Origin: Nocardia acidivorans NBRC 108247
Lineage (GTDB): Bacteria; Actinomycetota; Actinomycetes; Mycobacteriales; Mycobacteriaceae
Length of the DNA stretch: 64,000 nucleotides
Direction: 5' to 3'
Assembly (NCBI RefSeq): GCF_001625085.1
Contig: NZ_BDAW01000032.1
Span: 1-64,000 of the forward strand
Shown here: positions 16,357 through 24,611 of the stretch, one piece after another
Layout: each line of letters begins with the position of its first letter
How positions within the stretch are numbered: position 1 is the first letter of the stretch
Translations under genes and position numbers: made by a program
The notes under the pieces: generated by a model
Told to the model about the DNA's origin: nothing
The model's input: the letters and a program-made list of their open reading frames with translations, nothing else
The model's database searches: none

Positions 16357-17657
16357 GCGTCCTCCCCATTCCGCTCCGGCAGCCACGCCACCACCTCCCA
16401 GTCCGTGCCATCGACCCCGGCGGCGATCCACCCGCCCGCGATTTCGACTCGTTCACCCATACCGACAATGCCGTGCGCGCCAAGCGAATTCGCACCTGTC
16501 GCGGAGGTCTCACCGGGCCGGGGCGCTCGCAACCCGCTCCGGACCCGCACCGCGATTCCGGTCCGGCCCGGTGCGATATCGAGCGAACCGCCGGTTCCCG
16601 CGTACCCGTCGGCGTTCGCGCCCGCCCGCTCGTCCCCGGCAATGACGCGAGGCGCGGGCGGTGGATCATGCGCAGCCGTTTCGGCGATGGTGAGCCGCAC
16701 CGGTACCGCGGGTTCCGCGTGCTTCATCACATTGGTGAACGACTCCTGGACCAGACGGAGCAGGGTGAGGCGGCCGATCGCGTCCAAACCGTCCACCCCC
16801 GTGCGGATTTCGGTCTCGACGGCGAAACCGGCCGCGCGCACCCGTTCGGCGGCGGCGTCGATCTCGGTGCGCACCGCCGCCGAATCCACCAGGGCGACTT
16901 CACTCAACGCCGGGTCGCGCAGTGCGGTGAGCAGGCGGCGAATATCGGCCAGGGCATCCGAGGCGGTGCCGTGCACATCGTCGAGCACCGCGTGCACGCC
17001 CGGATCGGCATCGGCCACCACATGTCTCGCGATACCGATGCGCAGCACGATCGACGCCATGTGATGCGCTACCAGATCGTGCAATTCGCGGGCGAGCGCG
17101 CCTCTTTCCAGGAGCCGGGTGCGCTGCTCCGCCTCGGCCCGCCGGTTCTCGGCATCGGCGGCGCGCAGTCGCAGGCTCACCGCGAGTTCACGCTGCCCGC
17201 GCAGGTACAGCCCGAGCAGCACCGCCACCCCGACGTACGCGCCCACCTCCAGCACCGGCGTCGCCCGGGACACCGTCTGATCGTGATAGCCCATGCGGCC
17301 CAGCACCACCGCCGCCGTCCACCCGGCCGTCGCGAGCACGACCGTCGAATTGCGGTGCGAGCGCCGGATCACATCGACGAGGGCGACCGCCCCGAGAAAC
17401 GGCACCAGCCCGGACAACCCCCACGCGGGAATCCGGAACATGGGCACCGCGAGCGCCGAGATCGCGAGGCACGCCGTCACCGGCCAGCGCGCGCCGAGGG
17501 CGAACACGACGCCGGCCGCCATGGCGAGCAGCCAGTAAACACCTGGCACCCGGTACTGCCCGGGGAAGGTGCTCGCCGCCAGCAGCAGCGGCACGACCAC
17601 CACCGGCAGGGCGCGCGCCAGCACCGCGAGGCGCTGCCGATCCGGGATCTCGATCAC
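16353..17657 (-). CDS. two-component sensor histidine kinase (NarX/DesK type)
   Basis: A 434-residue membrane kinase. About five hydrophobic segments lie in residues 15-160 (for example LPVVVVPLLLAASTFPGQYR, GVYWLLAMAAGVVFALGARW). The HisKA_3 helix carries ELHDLVAHHMASIVLRIGIA with the phospho-acceptor His. The ATPase has LVQESFTNVMKHAEP (N box) and GAHGIVGMGERVEIAGG (G box). There is no large extracellular sensor, so it probably senses a membrane or intramembrane signal. GTG 17657 has GGGAG upstream. The multicopper oxidase gene begins about 200 bases away divergently, so envelope or copper stress is a possible signal, by inference. Confidence 0.9.
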   Translation of the reverse strand: MIEIPDRQRLAVLARALPVVVVPLLLAASTFPGQYRVPGVYWLLAMAAGVVFALGARWPVTACLAISALAVPMFRIPAWGLSGLVPFLGAVALVDVIRRSHRNSTVVLATAGWTAAVVLGRMGYHDQTVSRATPVLEVGAYVGVAVLLGLYLRGQRELAVSLRLRAADAENRRAEAEQRTRLLERGALARELHDLVAHHMASIVLRIGIARHVVADADPGVHAVLDDVHGTASDALADIRRLLTALRDPALSEVALVDSAAVRTEIDAAAERVRAAGFAVETEIRTGVDGLDAIGRLTLLRLVQESFTNVMKHAEPAVPVRLTIAETAAHDPPPAPRVIAGDERAGANADGYAGTGGSLDIAPGRTGIAVRVRSGLRAPRPGETSATGANSLGAHGIVGMGERVEIAGGWIAAGVDGTDWEVVAWLPERNGEDA

Positions 17658-17859
17658 GCTCCCACCGTAGGCGACGGGCCTGTCCCGGACCGCGCCGACC
17701 GGGCCGGATGCGGCGGCATCGAGGCTGTTTAGCACGTTTACCGATGCCCCACAAGGTCTGCGGGGAGGAGCGCGGGCGGTGTATCACCGGCCCCGCGCAG
17801 GAGCGAAGGCAACCGCCCCGCAATCGAAGCTGGAGGAGTTGTCTATCGAAGGAGCAGCT

Positions 17860-19386
17860 GTGGTCTCGAGGCGGGGCTTTCTCACCGGATTCGCGGTCGC
17901 ATCGGTGGCGTTGACCGCCGGATGCGCGGGCGGCCGGTCCGGTACGCCGGGCGTGAGCGCCGGGGGCACCCGGCCGCTGCCCATCCCGCCCCTGGCTCCC
18001 TCGACCGTTGGCGCGGACGGGGTGCGCCGCTTCACCCTCGAGGCCATGGCGGGCACCACCGAAATGCGCGCCGGACAACCCACTCCCACCTGGGGTTACA
18101 ACGGTTCGATCCTGGGCCCGACGCTGCGGGCCGAGCGTGGCGAGCAGGTGGCGTTCACCATTCACAACGCGCTGCCCGAACCCACCACGGTGCACTGGCA
18201 CGGTATGCACGTCCCCGCGTCCTGCGACGGCGGCCCGCATCAGACCATTCAGCCCGACGGCGTCTGGCAGCCCGCCTGGACGGTGGATCAGCCCGCGGCC
18301 ACGCTCTGGTACCACCCGCATCCGCACGGCAGTACCGAAAAGCACGTCTACCGTGGACTTTCCGGGTTCTTCCTGTTGGACGACGCCGAATCGGACCGCC
18401 TGGAGCTGCCGAAAGAATATGGGGTGGACGATATTCCGCTGGTCATCCAGGATCGCCGCCTCACCGCCGACGGCGCGCTGGACGAATCCGATCCCAGCGA
18501 TATCGGCCTGCTCGGCAAGGTCATCATCACCAATGGCATTGCGGGAGCGCATCTGGAGGTCCACACCCAGCGCGTCCGCCTGCGCATTCTGAACGGCTCC
18601 TCGGGCCGCCTCTACAACCTGGCCTTCTCCGATAACCGTGAATTCCGGCTCATCGCCACGGACGGCGGTCTGCTCGCGGCCCCGGTTCCGTTGCGGCACA
18701 TTCAGATCAGTCCCGGTGAACGTGTCGAACTGGTGGTGGAGGTCGGCGGCGATCCCGTCACCCTGCGCAGTCTCCCGATCGAACAGCGCACCGGGATCAA
18801 GAATCCGGCCGCCTTCGGCTTCGACGATTCCTTCGACATCCTGCTCCTGCGACCCGCGCGCACCCTGAAATCCAGTGCCCCCCTGCCGAGTTCCCTGGCC
18901 GCGATACCCGCCCTGGTCCCGCCCGGCACCCCCGCCACCCGCACCTTCGACCTGCGCTGGCACATGATCAACAACCAGCGCATGGATATGAACCGCATCG
19001 ATATGACCATCCCCGTCGACACCACCGAGGTCTGGACCGTCCGCAACAGCGACGACTGGCCGCACAATTTCCACGTCCACGATGTGCGATTCCAGATCAT
19101 CGCCATCGACGGCCAGGCCCCGCCGCCCGAACTCGCGGGCTGGAAGGACACCGTCTACACCACCCCCGGCCCCGCCTACACCCTCGCCATGCGATTCTCC
19201 GGCCACACCGACCCCACGTATCCGTACATGTACCACTGCCATCTCCTGCTGCACGAGGACCAGGGCATGATGGGCCAATTCCTGGTCCTGGCCCCCGGTC
19301 AGCAGCCCGCCCCCATGAAGATGGAGATGCCCGGTATGGAGGGAATGGATATGCCCGGAATGGGGACGCACGGCGGGCACGGCTGA
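17860..19386 (+). CDS. Tat-exported multicopper oxidase lipoprotein
   Basis: A 508-residue multicopper oxidase. The Tat motif SRRGFLTG is followed by a hydrophobic stretch and lipobox LTAGC, so the folded enzyme is probably exported and lipid-anchored. All four copper motifs are present: VHWHGMHVP, LWYHPHPHG, WPHNFHVHDV and YMYHCHLLLHEDQGMM (type 1 and trinuclear ligands). A C-terminal tail rich in Met and His (MKMEMPGMEGMDMPGM) is typical of cuprous oxidase or copper-tolerance members. GTG 17860 has AAGGAG five bases upstream. It likely oxidises Cu(I) or Fe(II) or phenolics outside the cell. It is divergent from a two-component system that may regulate it. Confidence 0.92.
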   Translation: MVSRRGFLTGFAVASVALTAGCAGGRSGTPGVSAGGTRPLPIPPLAPSTVGADGVRRFTLEAMAGTTEMRAGQPTPTWGYNGSILGPTLRAERGEQVAFTIHNALPEPTTVHWHGMHVPASCDGGPHQTIQPDGVWQPAWTVDQPAATLWYHPHPHGSTEKHVYRGLSGFFLLDDAESDRLELPKEYGVDDIPLVIQDRRLTADGALDESDPSDIGLLGKVIITNGIAGAHLEVHTQRVRLRILNGSSGRLYNLAFSDNREFRLIATDGGLLAAPVPLRHIQISPGERVELVVEVGGDPVTLRSLPIEQRTGIKNPAAFGFDDSFDILLLRPARTLKSSAPLPSSLAAIPALVPPGTPATRTFDLRWHMINNQRMDMNRIDMTIPVDTTEVWTVRNSDDWPHNFHVHDVRFQIIAIDGQAPPPELAGWKDTVYTTPGPAYTLAMRFSGHTDPTYPYMYHCHLLLHEDQGMMGQFLVLAPGQQPAPMKMEMPGMEGMDMPGMGTHGGHG

Positions 19387-19513
19387 CTTCGCGCCGACAA
19401 CGCTGCCTTCGCGTCCCCGCGTCGCCGGGTGCGAGACGCAAGTCATAAGGTGTGAGGCGAGATTGCCCGATCGGGCGGTGGTACCGGCCCAGCGGAAAAA
19501 CAGGGAGCAGTTC

Positions 19514-20260
19514 GTGACGAGCATGTGGGGCGCGCCATTGAGTGCGCGTTGGCGCGGATCCCGTCGCCAGGATCCGGAGCAGGCGCGTTTCCTCACGGTG
19601 GCCTCGGCCAAATGGGTGCTCGCGAATCGCGCGTACACGCCCTGGTACCTGGTGCGTTACTACCGGCTGTGGAAGTTCAAAATGGCCAACCCGCATATCG
19701 TGCTGCGCGGCATGGTCTTCCTGGGTCGCAATGTCGAGGTGCACTGCACCCCCGATCTGGCCCGCCTCGAGATCGGCCGCTGGGTGCATATCGGTGACGG
19801 CAATGCCATCCGCTGCCATGAGGGTTCGCTGCGCATCGGCGACAAGGTGGTCTTCGGCAAGGACAATGTCGTCAATACCTACCTCGATATCGAAATCGGC
19901 GAATCCACCCTGGTCGCGGATTGGTGCTACATCTGCGATTTCGACCATGTCACCGATGACATCAATATGCCTATCAAGGATCAGGGCATTGTGAAGTCCC
20001 CGGTCCGCATCGGCCCGGACACCTGGATCGCCGCGAAGGTGACCGTGCTGCGCAGCACCCGCGTCGGCCGCGGCTGTGTGCTGGGCGCGCACGCCGTGGT
20101 CAAGGGCGACGTCCCCGATTACGGCATCGCAGTCGGCGCACCGGCCCGGGTGGTGAAGAACCGCAAGGACGCCTGGGATGCCGCCGCCGAGGCCCGCGCG
20201 GCGCATATGGCCGCCCTCGCCGATATCGAACGCAAGAAGAACGGCGTCACCGCGTCATGA
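19514..20260 (+). CDS. left-handed beta-helix acyltransferase (Rv3034c-like)
   Basis: A 248-residue hexapeptide-repeat acyltransferase. The middle has LbH turns (VLRGMVFLGRNVEVHCTPDL, LRIGDKVVFGKDNVV, LVADWCYICDFDHVTDDINM), and the end has VRIGPDTWIAAKVTVLRSTR, VGRGCVLGAHAVVKGDVPDY and VGAPARVVKNRK, with a catalytic-type His in the DFDHV segment. GTG 19514 has GGGAG six bases upstream; a TTG at 19463 is less likely. The family moves acetyl or other acyl groups to sugars. Mycobacterial position near the methylglucose polysaccharide genes suggests a role in acylating that glycan, by inference. Confidence 0.85.
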   Translation: MTSMWGAPLSARWRGSRRQDPEQARFLTVASAKWVLANRAYTPWYLVRYYRLWKFKMANPHIVLRGMVFLGRNVEVHCTPDLARLEIGRWVHIGDGNAIRCHEGSLRIGDKVVFGKDNVVNTYLDIEIGESTLVADWCYICDFDHVTDDINMPIKDQGIVKSPVRIGPDTWIAAKVTVLRSTRVGRGCVLGAHAVVKGDVPDYGIAVGAPARVVKNRKDAWDAAAEARAAHMAALADIERKKNGVTAS

Positions 20261-20799
20261 CCGGCTATGCCGCCTTCCTGCGCGGGATCATGCCTTCGAA
20301 TCCGAATATGAAGAACGAGAAGCTGCGCGCGGTCTTCGAGAATCTCGGCTTCACGAAGGTGGCATCGCTGCTGTCCAGCGGCAATATCGTGTTCGAGAGC
20401 CCCGAAACCGATGTGCCCGAACTGGAATCGCGTATTCAGCGGGCATTGCAGGCCGAATTGGGCATCGGTGGCGGCACCATCATCCGGACTCGTGAGCAGT
20501 TGCGGGCACTGGTCGATACCGACCCGTTTCCGGATCTGACCCACGGTCGCGAAACCTATCTGACCGTCACCTTCCTCAAGGATCCGGCGGCGGGCGCACC
20601 CGGGGCCCTCGATGAGACCACAGGTAAGGCCGTGCGCCTCGTCGGCTATGACGAGCCCTGCGCCGCGGTCCTTTCGGTCATCGACAACACCGATCCCAGC
20701 ACCACCAATTACATGGCGTGGATCGAGAAGGCGTACGGCAAGGAGATCACCACCCGCACCTTCCTCACCGTCCAGAAGACGCTGAAGAAGCTGGGCTGA
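20257..20799 (+). CDS. DUF1697 family protein
   Basis: A 180-residue cytosolic protein whose start overlaps the acyltransferase stop (ATGA), so the two are probably cotranscribed. The N-terminus TGYAAFLRGIMPSNPNMKNE and the KVASLLSSGNIVFES segment are the hallmark of DUF1697, a small alpha/beta family of unknown biochemical function common in actinobacteria. It ends six bases before the convergent lacI stop. Confidence 0.85.
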   Translation: MTGYAAFLRGIMPSNPNMKNEKLRAVFENLGFTKVASLLSSGNIVFESPETDVPELESRIQRALQAELGIGGGTIIRTREQLRALVDTDPFPDLTHGRETYLTVTFLKDPAAGAPGALDETTGKAVRLVGYDEPCAAVLSVIDNTDPSTTNYMAWIEKAYGKEITTRTFLTVQKTLKKLG

Positions 20800-20805
20800 T
20801 CCCGA

Positions 20806-21792
20806 TCAGTCGCGGACGATCAGGTCCGCGGTGAAAACCGTTGAGGCCGGGCGGATTCCGGTGCGAATCAGATCGATGAGCAGGCGGGTCGCCTCGACCG
20901 CCTGCGCTTCGCGTTTGGTGTCTATCGCGGTGAGCGGCGGATGGCTCAGGCGCGCGATCATGCCCTCCGCGGTGATGAGCGAGATATCGGCGCGGCCGGA
21001 TTCGGCGAGGGCGCGGGCCACGCCGCGGGCAATGGCATCCAGCGGGGCGTAGACGCAATCGGTGTCTGGAAACCGTTGCAGCAGTTCGAGGGTGGCCGCT
21101 CGCCCGGCTTCCTCCCGGGCCGCGCTCGCGTCGGCGACCGCCACACGGGGTGTAATTGCGTGCAGCGCACACCAATCCACGAAGGCATGGTGGGTGCCCG
21201 CGGCGGTCTGGCGTTTGCCGGAGTCGATCACGAGCGCCGGGCGGGAGTGCCCGCGGGCCCGGAAATGCGTCATGGCGCAGGCGACGGCGCTGGCGCGATC
21301 GAGGGAAACCGTTGCCACCTCGTCGTTCTCGGCGTCACCGCTGATGATCACGGTGGGCATACCGCGCTCGACCAGGGCGGTCACCAGGCCGTCCGCCGGG
21401 TCCGGGTCGACCAGCAGAACGCCGTCGACCGCGAGGGTTTGCACCCAATTCCGTTGGTCCGACGGCGGAACCAGGGTCAGCGCGTAGCCCCGGGCCAGGC
21501 TCTCCGCGGCGGCGGCGACGGCGGTGCGCATATACCAGTCCATGCGGCTGTCCCGGTCCGCGCTCTCATCGCTCATGAGTGAGGCGACGATGCCGAGGGT
21601 GTTGCCCGCCCCGGTGCGCAGGGCGCGGGCGCGCGGATTCGCCTGATAGCCGAGGTCCACGGCGATCCGCTGGATGCGTTCGCGGGTGCGGGCGTCGATT
21701 CGCCCCTTGCCGTTCAGGGCGTGCGAGACGGTGGCGACCGAGACTCCGGCGGCCGCCGCGACATCGCGGATGGTGGGTCGCGACGCGGCCAC
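20806..21792 (-). CDS. LacI family transcriptional regulator
   Basis: A 328-residue repressor. TIRDVAAAAGVSVATVSHAL is the LacI headpiece HTH and RIDARTRERIQRIAVDLGYQ contains the hinge. The periplasmic-binding-type core follows (LGIVASLMSDE, VDGVLLVDPDPADGL, ISGDAENDEVATVSLDRASA). GTG 21792 is chosen because GAGGAG lies upstream and the headpiece starts at residue 6; the open frame further upstream is non-coding. A LacI-type palindrome sits at 21848-21857. Its former target was probably the divergent ABC importer, now a pseudogene, so the regulator may be orphaned or may act elsewhere. Confidence 0.92.
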   Translation of the reverse strand: MAASRPTIRDVAAAAGVSVATVSHALNGKGRIDARTRERIQRIAVDLGYQANPRARALRTGAGNTLGIVASLMSDESADRDSRMDWYMRTAVAAAAESLARGYALTLVPPSDQRNWVQTLAVDGVLLVDPDPADGLVTALVERGMPTVIISGDAENDEVATVSLDRASAVACAMTHFRARGHSRPALVIDSGKRQTAAGTHHAFVDWCALHAITPRVAVADASAAREEAGRAATLELLQRFPDTDCVYAPLDAIARGVARALAESGRADISLITAEGMIARLSHPPLTAIDTKREAQAVEATRLLIDLIRTGIRPASTVFTADLIVRD

Positions 21793-21847
21793 TCGATTGC
21801 TCCTCGCTGGTTCGACTGGTTCGGAAGCCGATGCTACACGCTGTGCC

Positions 21848-21857
21848 AAAACGTTTT
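21848..21857. promoter_or_regulatory. LacI-type operator
   Basis: AAAACGTTTT is a perfect ten-base palindrome centred on CG, the classic core of LacI-family sites. It lies 56 bases upstream of the lacI start and 41 before the divergent importer remnant. Confidence 0.65.
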
Positions 21858-21897
21858 CGCAACAGACTCGTAAACCGGGTTCTCGCCAGCGAAACGT

Positions 21898-22442
21898 GTG
21901 GCGCGCAAGCTTTTCCGCACGGGGGGACCGGCCATCGGATTCCAGCCCGTCATGTCGCGCATGTACCAGGATCACGACATCATGCTCGGCTTCGTGGACA
22001 CCGAGCACGCCGTATTCGCCTCCGCGACAGCGCCTGTCACCGGTGTCTTCGCGCCCATGACCAAGAGCCCGCAGATGATCATGTGGGATCCGCAGACCTA
22101 TCCGCAGGTCAAGACCATCGCCGACCTCCGCGCCCTCCATCAGGCCCGCACCCTCACCCGCCTCCGCGAACTGGACTTCCCCGCCGCCCTCCCCGCCATC
22201 TTCGCGGGCCTGCGCATCTCGGCGTGCCTGTCGGTGGTAGGGGCGATAGTCGGCGACGTCTTCTGCGAACAGGGCGACCCGGCATAGGCATCCTCATAGA
22301 CACCTACCGTGCCCGCCTGCAATCCCCCCAGCTCTTCGCCGCATTCATCGCCGCCTCCCTGCTGGGAGTCGCCGTCTTCATGCTCTTCGGCTGGCTCTCC
22401 CGCCTGGCCGTAGGCAACTGGTACCAGCCTGCCCGCCGATGA
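21898..22442 (+). pseudogene. collapsed ABC importer: substrate-binding protein fragment fused to permease C-terminus
   Basis: The first half reads as the N-terminal part of a NitT/TauT (NMT1-like) binding protein: MYQDHDIMLGFVDTEHAVFA, APVTGVFAPMTKSPQMIMWD. After KTIADLR the frame changes identity to the end of a BPD-type permease: LDFPAALPAIFAGLRISACL, SVVGAIVGD. A frameshift near 22280 then moves the permease end (GIGILIDTYRARLQSPQLFA, AASLLGVAVFMLFGWLSRLA) to another frame, stopping at 22442. About 200 residues of binding protein, any ATPase gene and most of the permease are gone. It is a deletion product and cannot be functional. Confidence 0.7.
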
Positions 22443-22477
22443 AGTCGCCGGACTATTCGCGCCCGCGCCGATAGGCT

Positions 22478-22915
22478 GTGCCGGTGATTATCGGTCTCCG
22501 CACGGCATTCGCCGGACTGGCCGCGCTCGCGCTGGCCGGTCCGTTCGCCGCCACCGCACACGCGACCCCTTCGGACGGTGTCACGGGGGTGATACTGTCG
22601 CGCACCACGATTGGCGATACCGTTTACATACTGCGGGAAATCACCATCGCCCCGGGCGGTTCCACGGGGTGGCACTATCACGACGGCACGCTGTACGCGG
22701 TCATTCGGCAGGGGCAGCTGTTCCACTTCGATTCCAGCTGTGAACAGGATGGTTCGGGCGGGCCGAGCGGGTTCGTCGAGCGCGCCGGAATCGGGAACGT
22801 TCATATCGAACGCAATCTGGGGACCGAACCGCAGATTCTGGATGTGCTGTACGTATTGCCCACGGGCAGCCCGCTTTCCGAGGACGCGCCGAACCCCGGC
22901 TGCCCGTTCCAGTAG
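22478..22915 (+). CDS. secreted cupin-domain protein
   Basis: A 145-residue protein with a Sec signal peptide ending near ATAHA. The mature part is a single cupin barrel: ITIAPGGSTGWHYHDG carries the His-x-His of cupin motif 1, with a Glu-less variant, and VLYVLPTGSPLSEDAPNPG closes it. It may bind a metal or small ligand outside the cell. A GTG at 22484 is an alternative start. No functional partner is apparent; it sits among gene remnants. Confidence 0.75.
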   Translation: MPVIIGLRTAFAGLAALALAGPFAATAHATPSDGVTGVILSRTTIGDTVYILREITIAPGGSTGWHYHDGTLYAVIRQGQLFHFDSSCEQDGSGGPSGFVERAGIGNVHIERNLGTEPQILDVLYVLPTGSPLSEDAPNPGCPFQ

Positions 22916-22919
22916 CCGC

Positions 22920-23093
22920 TCAGAGCGCGGCGTACACCGCCTCGACCAGTTGGTCGGCCCGACGGCCCCGGGCGAGCCGACCCCGGCGCGGATTGGGGGT
23001 GAAGGCGAGGGCGACCCCATGCGCGAGATCGCCGAGTCCGATCGATCCGCCCGCGCCCGGATGGCCGAAAGCGTTGGGGCGGGCCGCTTCCGG
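22920..23093 (-). pseudogene. C-terminal remnant of a serine beta-lactamase/esterase
   Basis: The frame ends like class C-type serine hydrolases: AFGHPGAGGSIGLGDLAHGV (the His-x-Gly third motif and GGS-like strand), ALAFTPNPRRGRLARGRRAD, then LVEAVYAAL and stop. The SxxK and YxN motifs and about 300 residues upstream are absent; sequence identity is lost near 23093, where the PIN remnant starts on the other strand. Confidence 0.55.
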
Positions 23094-23094
23094 G

Positions 23095-23266
23095 ACGCTC
23101 GCCGATGCCCTCGATCTCGGCCGACTGGTCATCAATCCGCTGATCTACTCCGAGGTCTCGGTGGGCCGGTGCGCATGCCGCGATCACCGGCTATCGGTTG
23201 CTGACCAGAGACGCGCGGAGGTATCGCACCTATTTCCCGACCCTGACGTTCATTGCGCCGGAATAA
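23095..23266 (+). pseudogene. PIN-domain (VapC-like) toxin remnant with internal deletion
   Basis: Two pieces of one PIN protein are visible. TLADALDLGRLVINPLIYSE then VSVG (23095-23166) matches the second helix and the conserved acidic residue of the fold. From 23174, in another frame, HAAITGYRLLTRDARRYRTY then FPTLTFIAPE and TAA (23264-23266) is the typical VapC end with its conserved Asp. The intervening ~60 residues and the N-terminal Asp-containing strand are missing. No antitoxin gene is seen nearby. It is a dead toxin gene. Confidence 0.6.
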
Positions 23267-23311
23267 ACTGGATGCGGCGCGCCGATGTCGGTCCATCGGC
23301 GGTTCGGCGAT

Positions 23312-24574
23312 TCAGTACGGCTGGTTCGGATCCCGCTCCGGCAGTGGACGTTCCACGATGACCGGGCGGCCCAGCGGATTGCGCACGCCGCGCTTGGCGG
23401 ACTGGTAGACCAGGGCGGTTTCCTGTGCCACCACATCCCAGGCGAAGTCGGCGGTGAGGCGTTCGCGCGCGGCCCAGGCCCGATCCTGTGCGGCGGCCGG
23501 ATCGTCCAGAACCGTGCAGACGGCCTCGGCAATACCGTTCACATCGGCGGGTTCGAAGGACGCGCCGGTGACACCGTCGGTCACCAGATCGCCGAGACCA
23601 CCGGCGGTGGAGGTGACCAGGGGGGTACCCGCGGCGGCGGCTTCCAGGGCCACGATGCCGAAGGGCTCGTAGCGGCTGGGCAGCACGATCGCATCGGCGC
23701 TGTGCAGCCAGCCGAGCAGATCCGTATGGTCAAGGCGGCCAACGAAATTCACCGCGCGCGCGACGCGATGCGCACGAGCGCGTTCACGCAGCCAATCGAT
23801 CTGGGTGCCGATGCCGGCGACCGTCAGCGTGGCACCGGGATGCGCCTTGCGAATGCGCGGCAGCGCGGCGATCGCATCCTGCACACCCTTCTCGTATTCG
23901 AGCCGGCCCACGTACAGCAGCCGCGGCGGACCGGACAGCGGCGCGCGCTCGCGGAAGGTCCACGAACTCACGTCGATACCGTTGCGAATCACCGTGACGG
24001 GCGTGCGCTCGGGGTTGTAGAGCCGCTCGACCTCGTCCTTCATGGATTCCGAACAGGTGATGAGCGCATCGGAATCATGCGCCAGCCACCATTCCACCGA
24101 ATGCACCTGCTTGTTGACCCGACCGGACACCCAGCCGCTGTGCCGTCCGGCCTCGGTGGCGTGAATGGTCGACACCAGCGGCACGTCGTAATGCTCGGCC
24201 AGGGTGATGGCCGGATGCGCGACCAGCCAGTCGTGCGCGTGCACCACATCGGGCGTCCAGCCCTCGCCGATACCCGGCTTGTTCAGCGCGATACCCGCGC
24301 GCACCATGGCGTGGCCCATGGCCAGGGTCCAGGCCAGCATGTCCTCGCCGAAGTCGAAGACCGGCGGATCCTCGGCCACCGCCACCACCAGTACGCCGTC
24401 CTCGATGAACGAGACGGTGGGGTGCGTGGTGGCGTCACTGCCCATCGGGCGGCGCGCCAGCACCACGACCTCGTGCCCGGCGGCGGCCAGCTCGGTGGCC
24501 AGGTGATGGACGTGGCGGCCCAGCCCGCCGACAACGACGGGCGGGTACTCCCACGACACCATCAAGATCTTCAT
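23312..24574 (-). CDS. GT4 glycosyltransferase, alpha-1,4-glucan synthase type (Rv3032-like)
   Basis: A 420-residue GT-B enzyme. The N-terminus MKILMVSWEYPPVVVGGLGR is the glycogen-synthase-like KxGG-type donor loop; VHAHDWLVAHPAI and CSESMKDEVERLYN follow; the C-domain has LLYVGRLEYEKGVQDAIAAL and YEPFGIVALEAAAAGTPLV (the E-x7-E retaining motif). The M. tuberculosis counterpart elongates the alpha-1,4-glucan used for methylglucose lipopolysaccharide and glycogen. It is followed in the operon order by GH57 and methyltransferase genes, which supports the same pathway. ATG 24574. Confidence 0.92.
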   Translation of the reverse strand: MKILMVSWEYPPVVVGGLGRHVHHLATELAAAGHEVVVLARRPMGSDATTHPTVSFIEDGVLVVAVAEDPPVFDFGEDMLAWTLAMGHAMVRAGIALNKPGIGEGWTPDVVHAHDWLVAHPAITLAEHYDVPLVSTIHATEAGRHSGWVSGRVNKQVHSVEWWLAHDSDALITCSESMKDEVERLYNPERTPVTVIRNGIDVSSWTFRERAPLSGPPRLLYVGRLEYEKGVQDAIAALPRIRKAHPGATLTVAGIGTQIDWLRERARAHRVARAVNFVGRLDHTDLLGWLHSADAIVLPSRYEPFGIVALEAAAAGTPLVTSTAGGLGDLVTDGVTGASFEPADVNGIAEAVCTVLDDPAAAQDRAWAARERLTADFAWDVVAQETALVYQSAKRGVRNPLGRPVIVERPLPERDPNQPY

Positions 24575-24611
24575 TGGGGTCCTTCTGTATCGATGCGGCG
24601 TCCGCGGGCCC

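Noticed and set aside
17188..19638. 816-codon minus-strand frame across the multicopper oxidase gene
   Set aside because: It is antisense to an intact enzyme with all copper motifs, and has no recognisable domain or plausible start.
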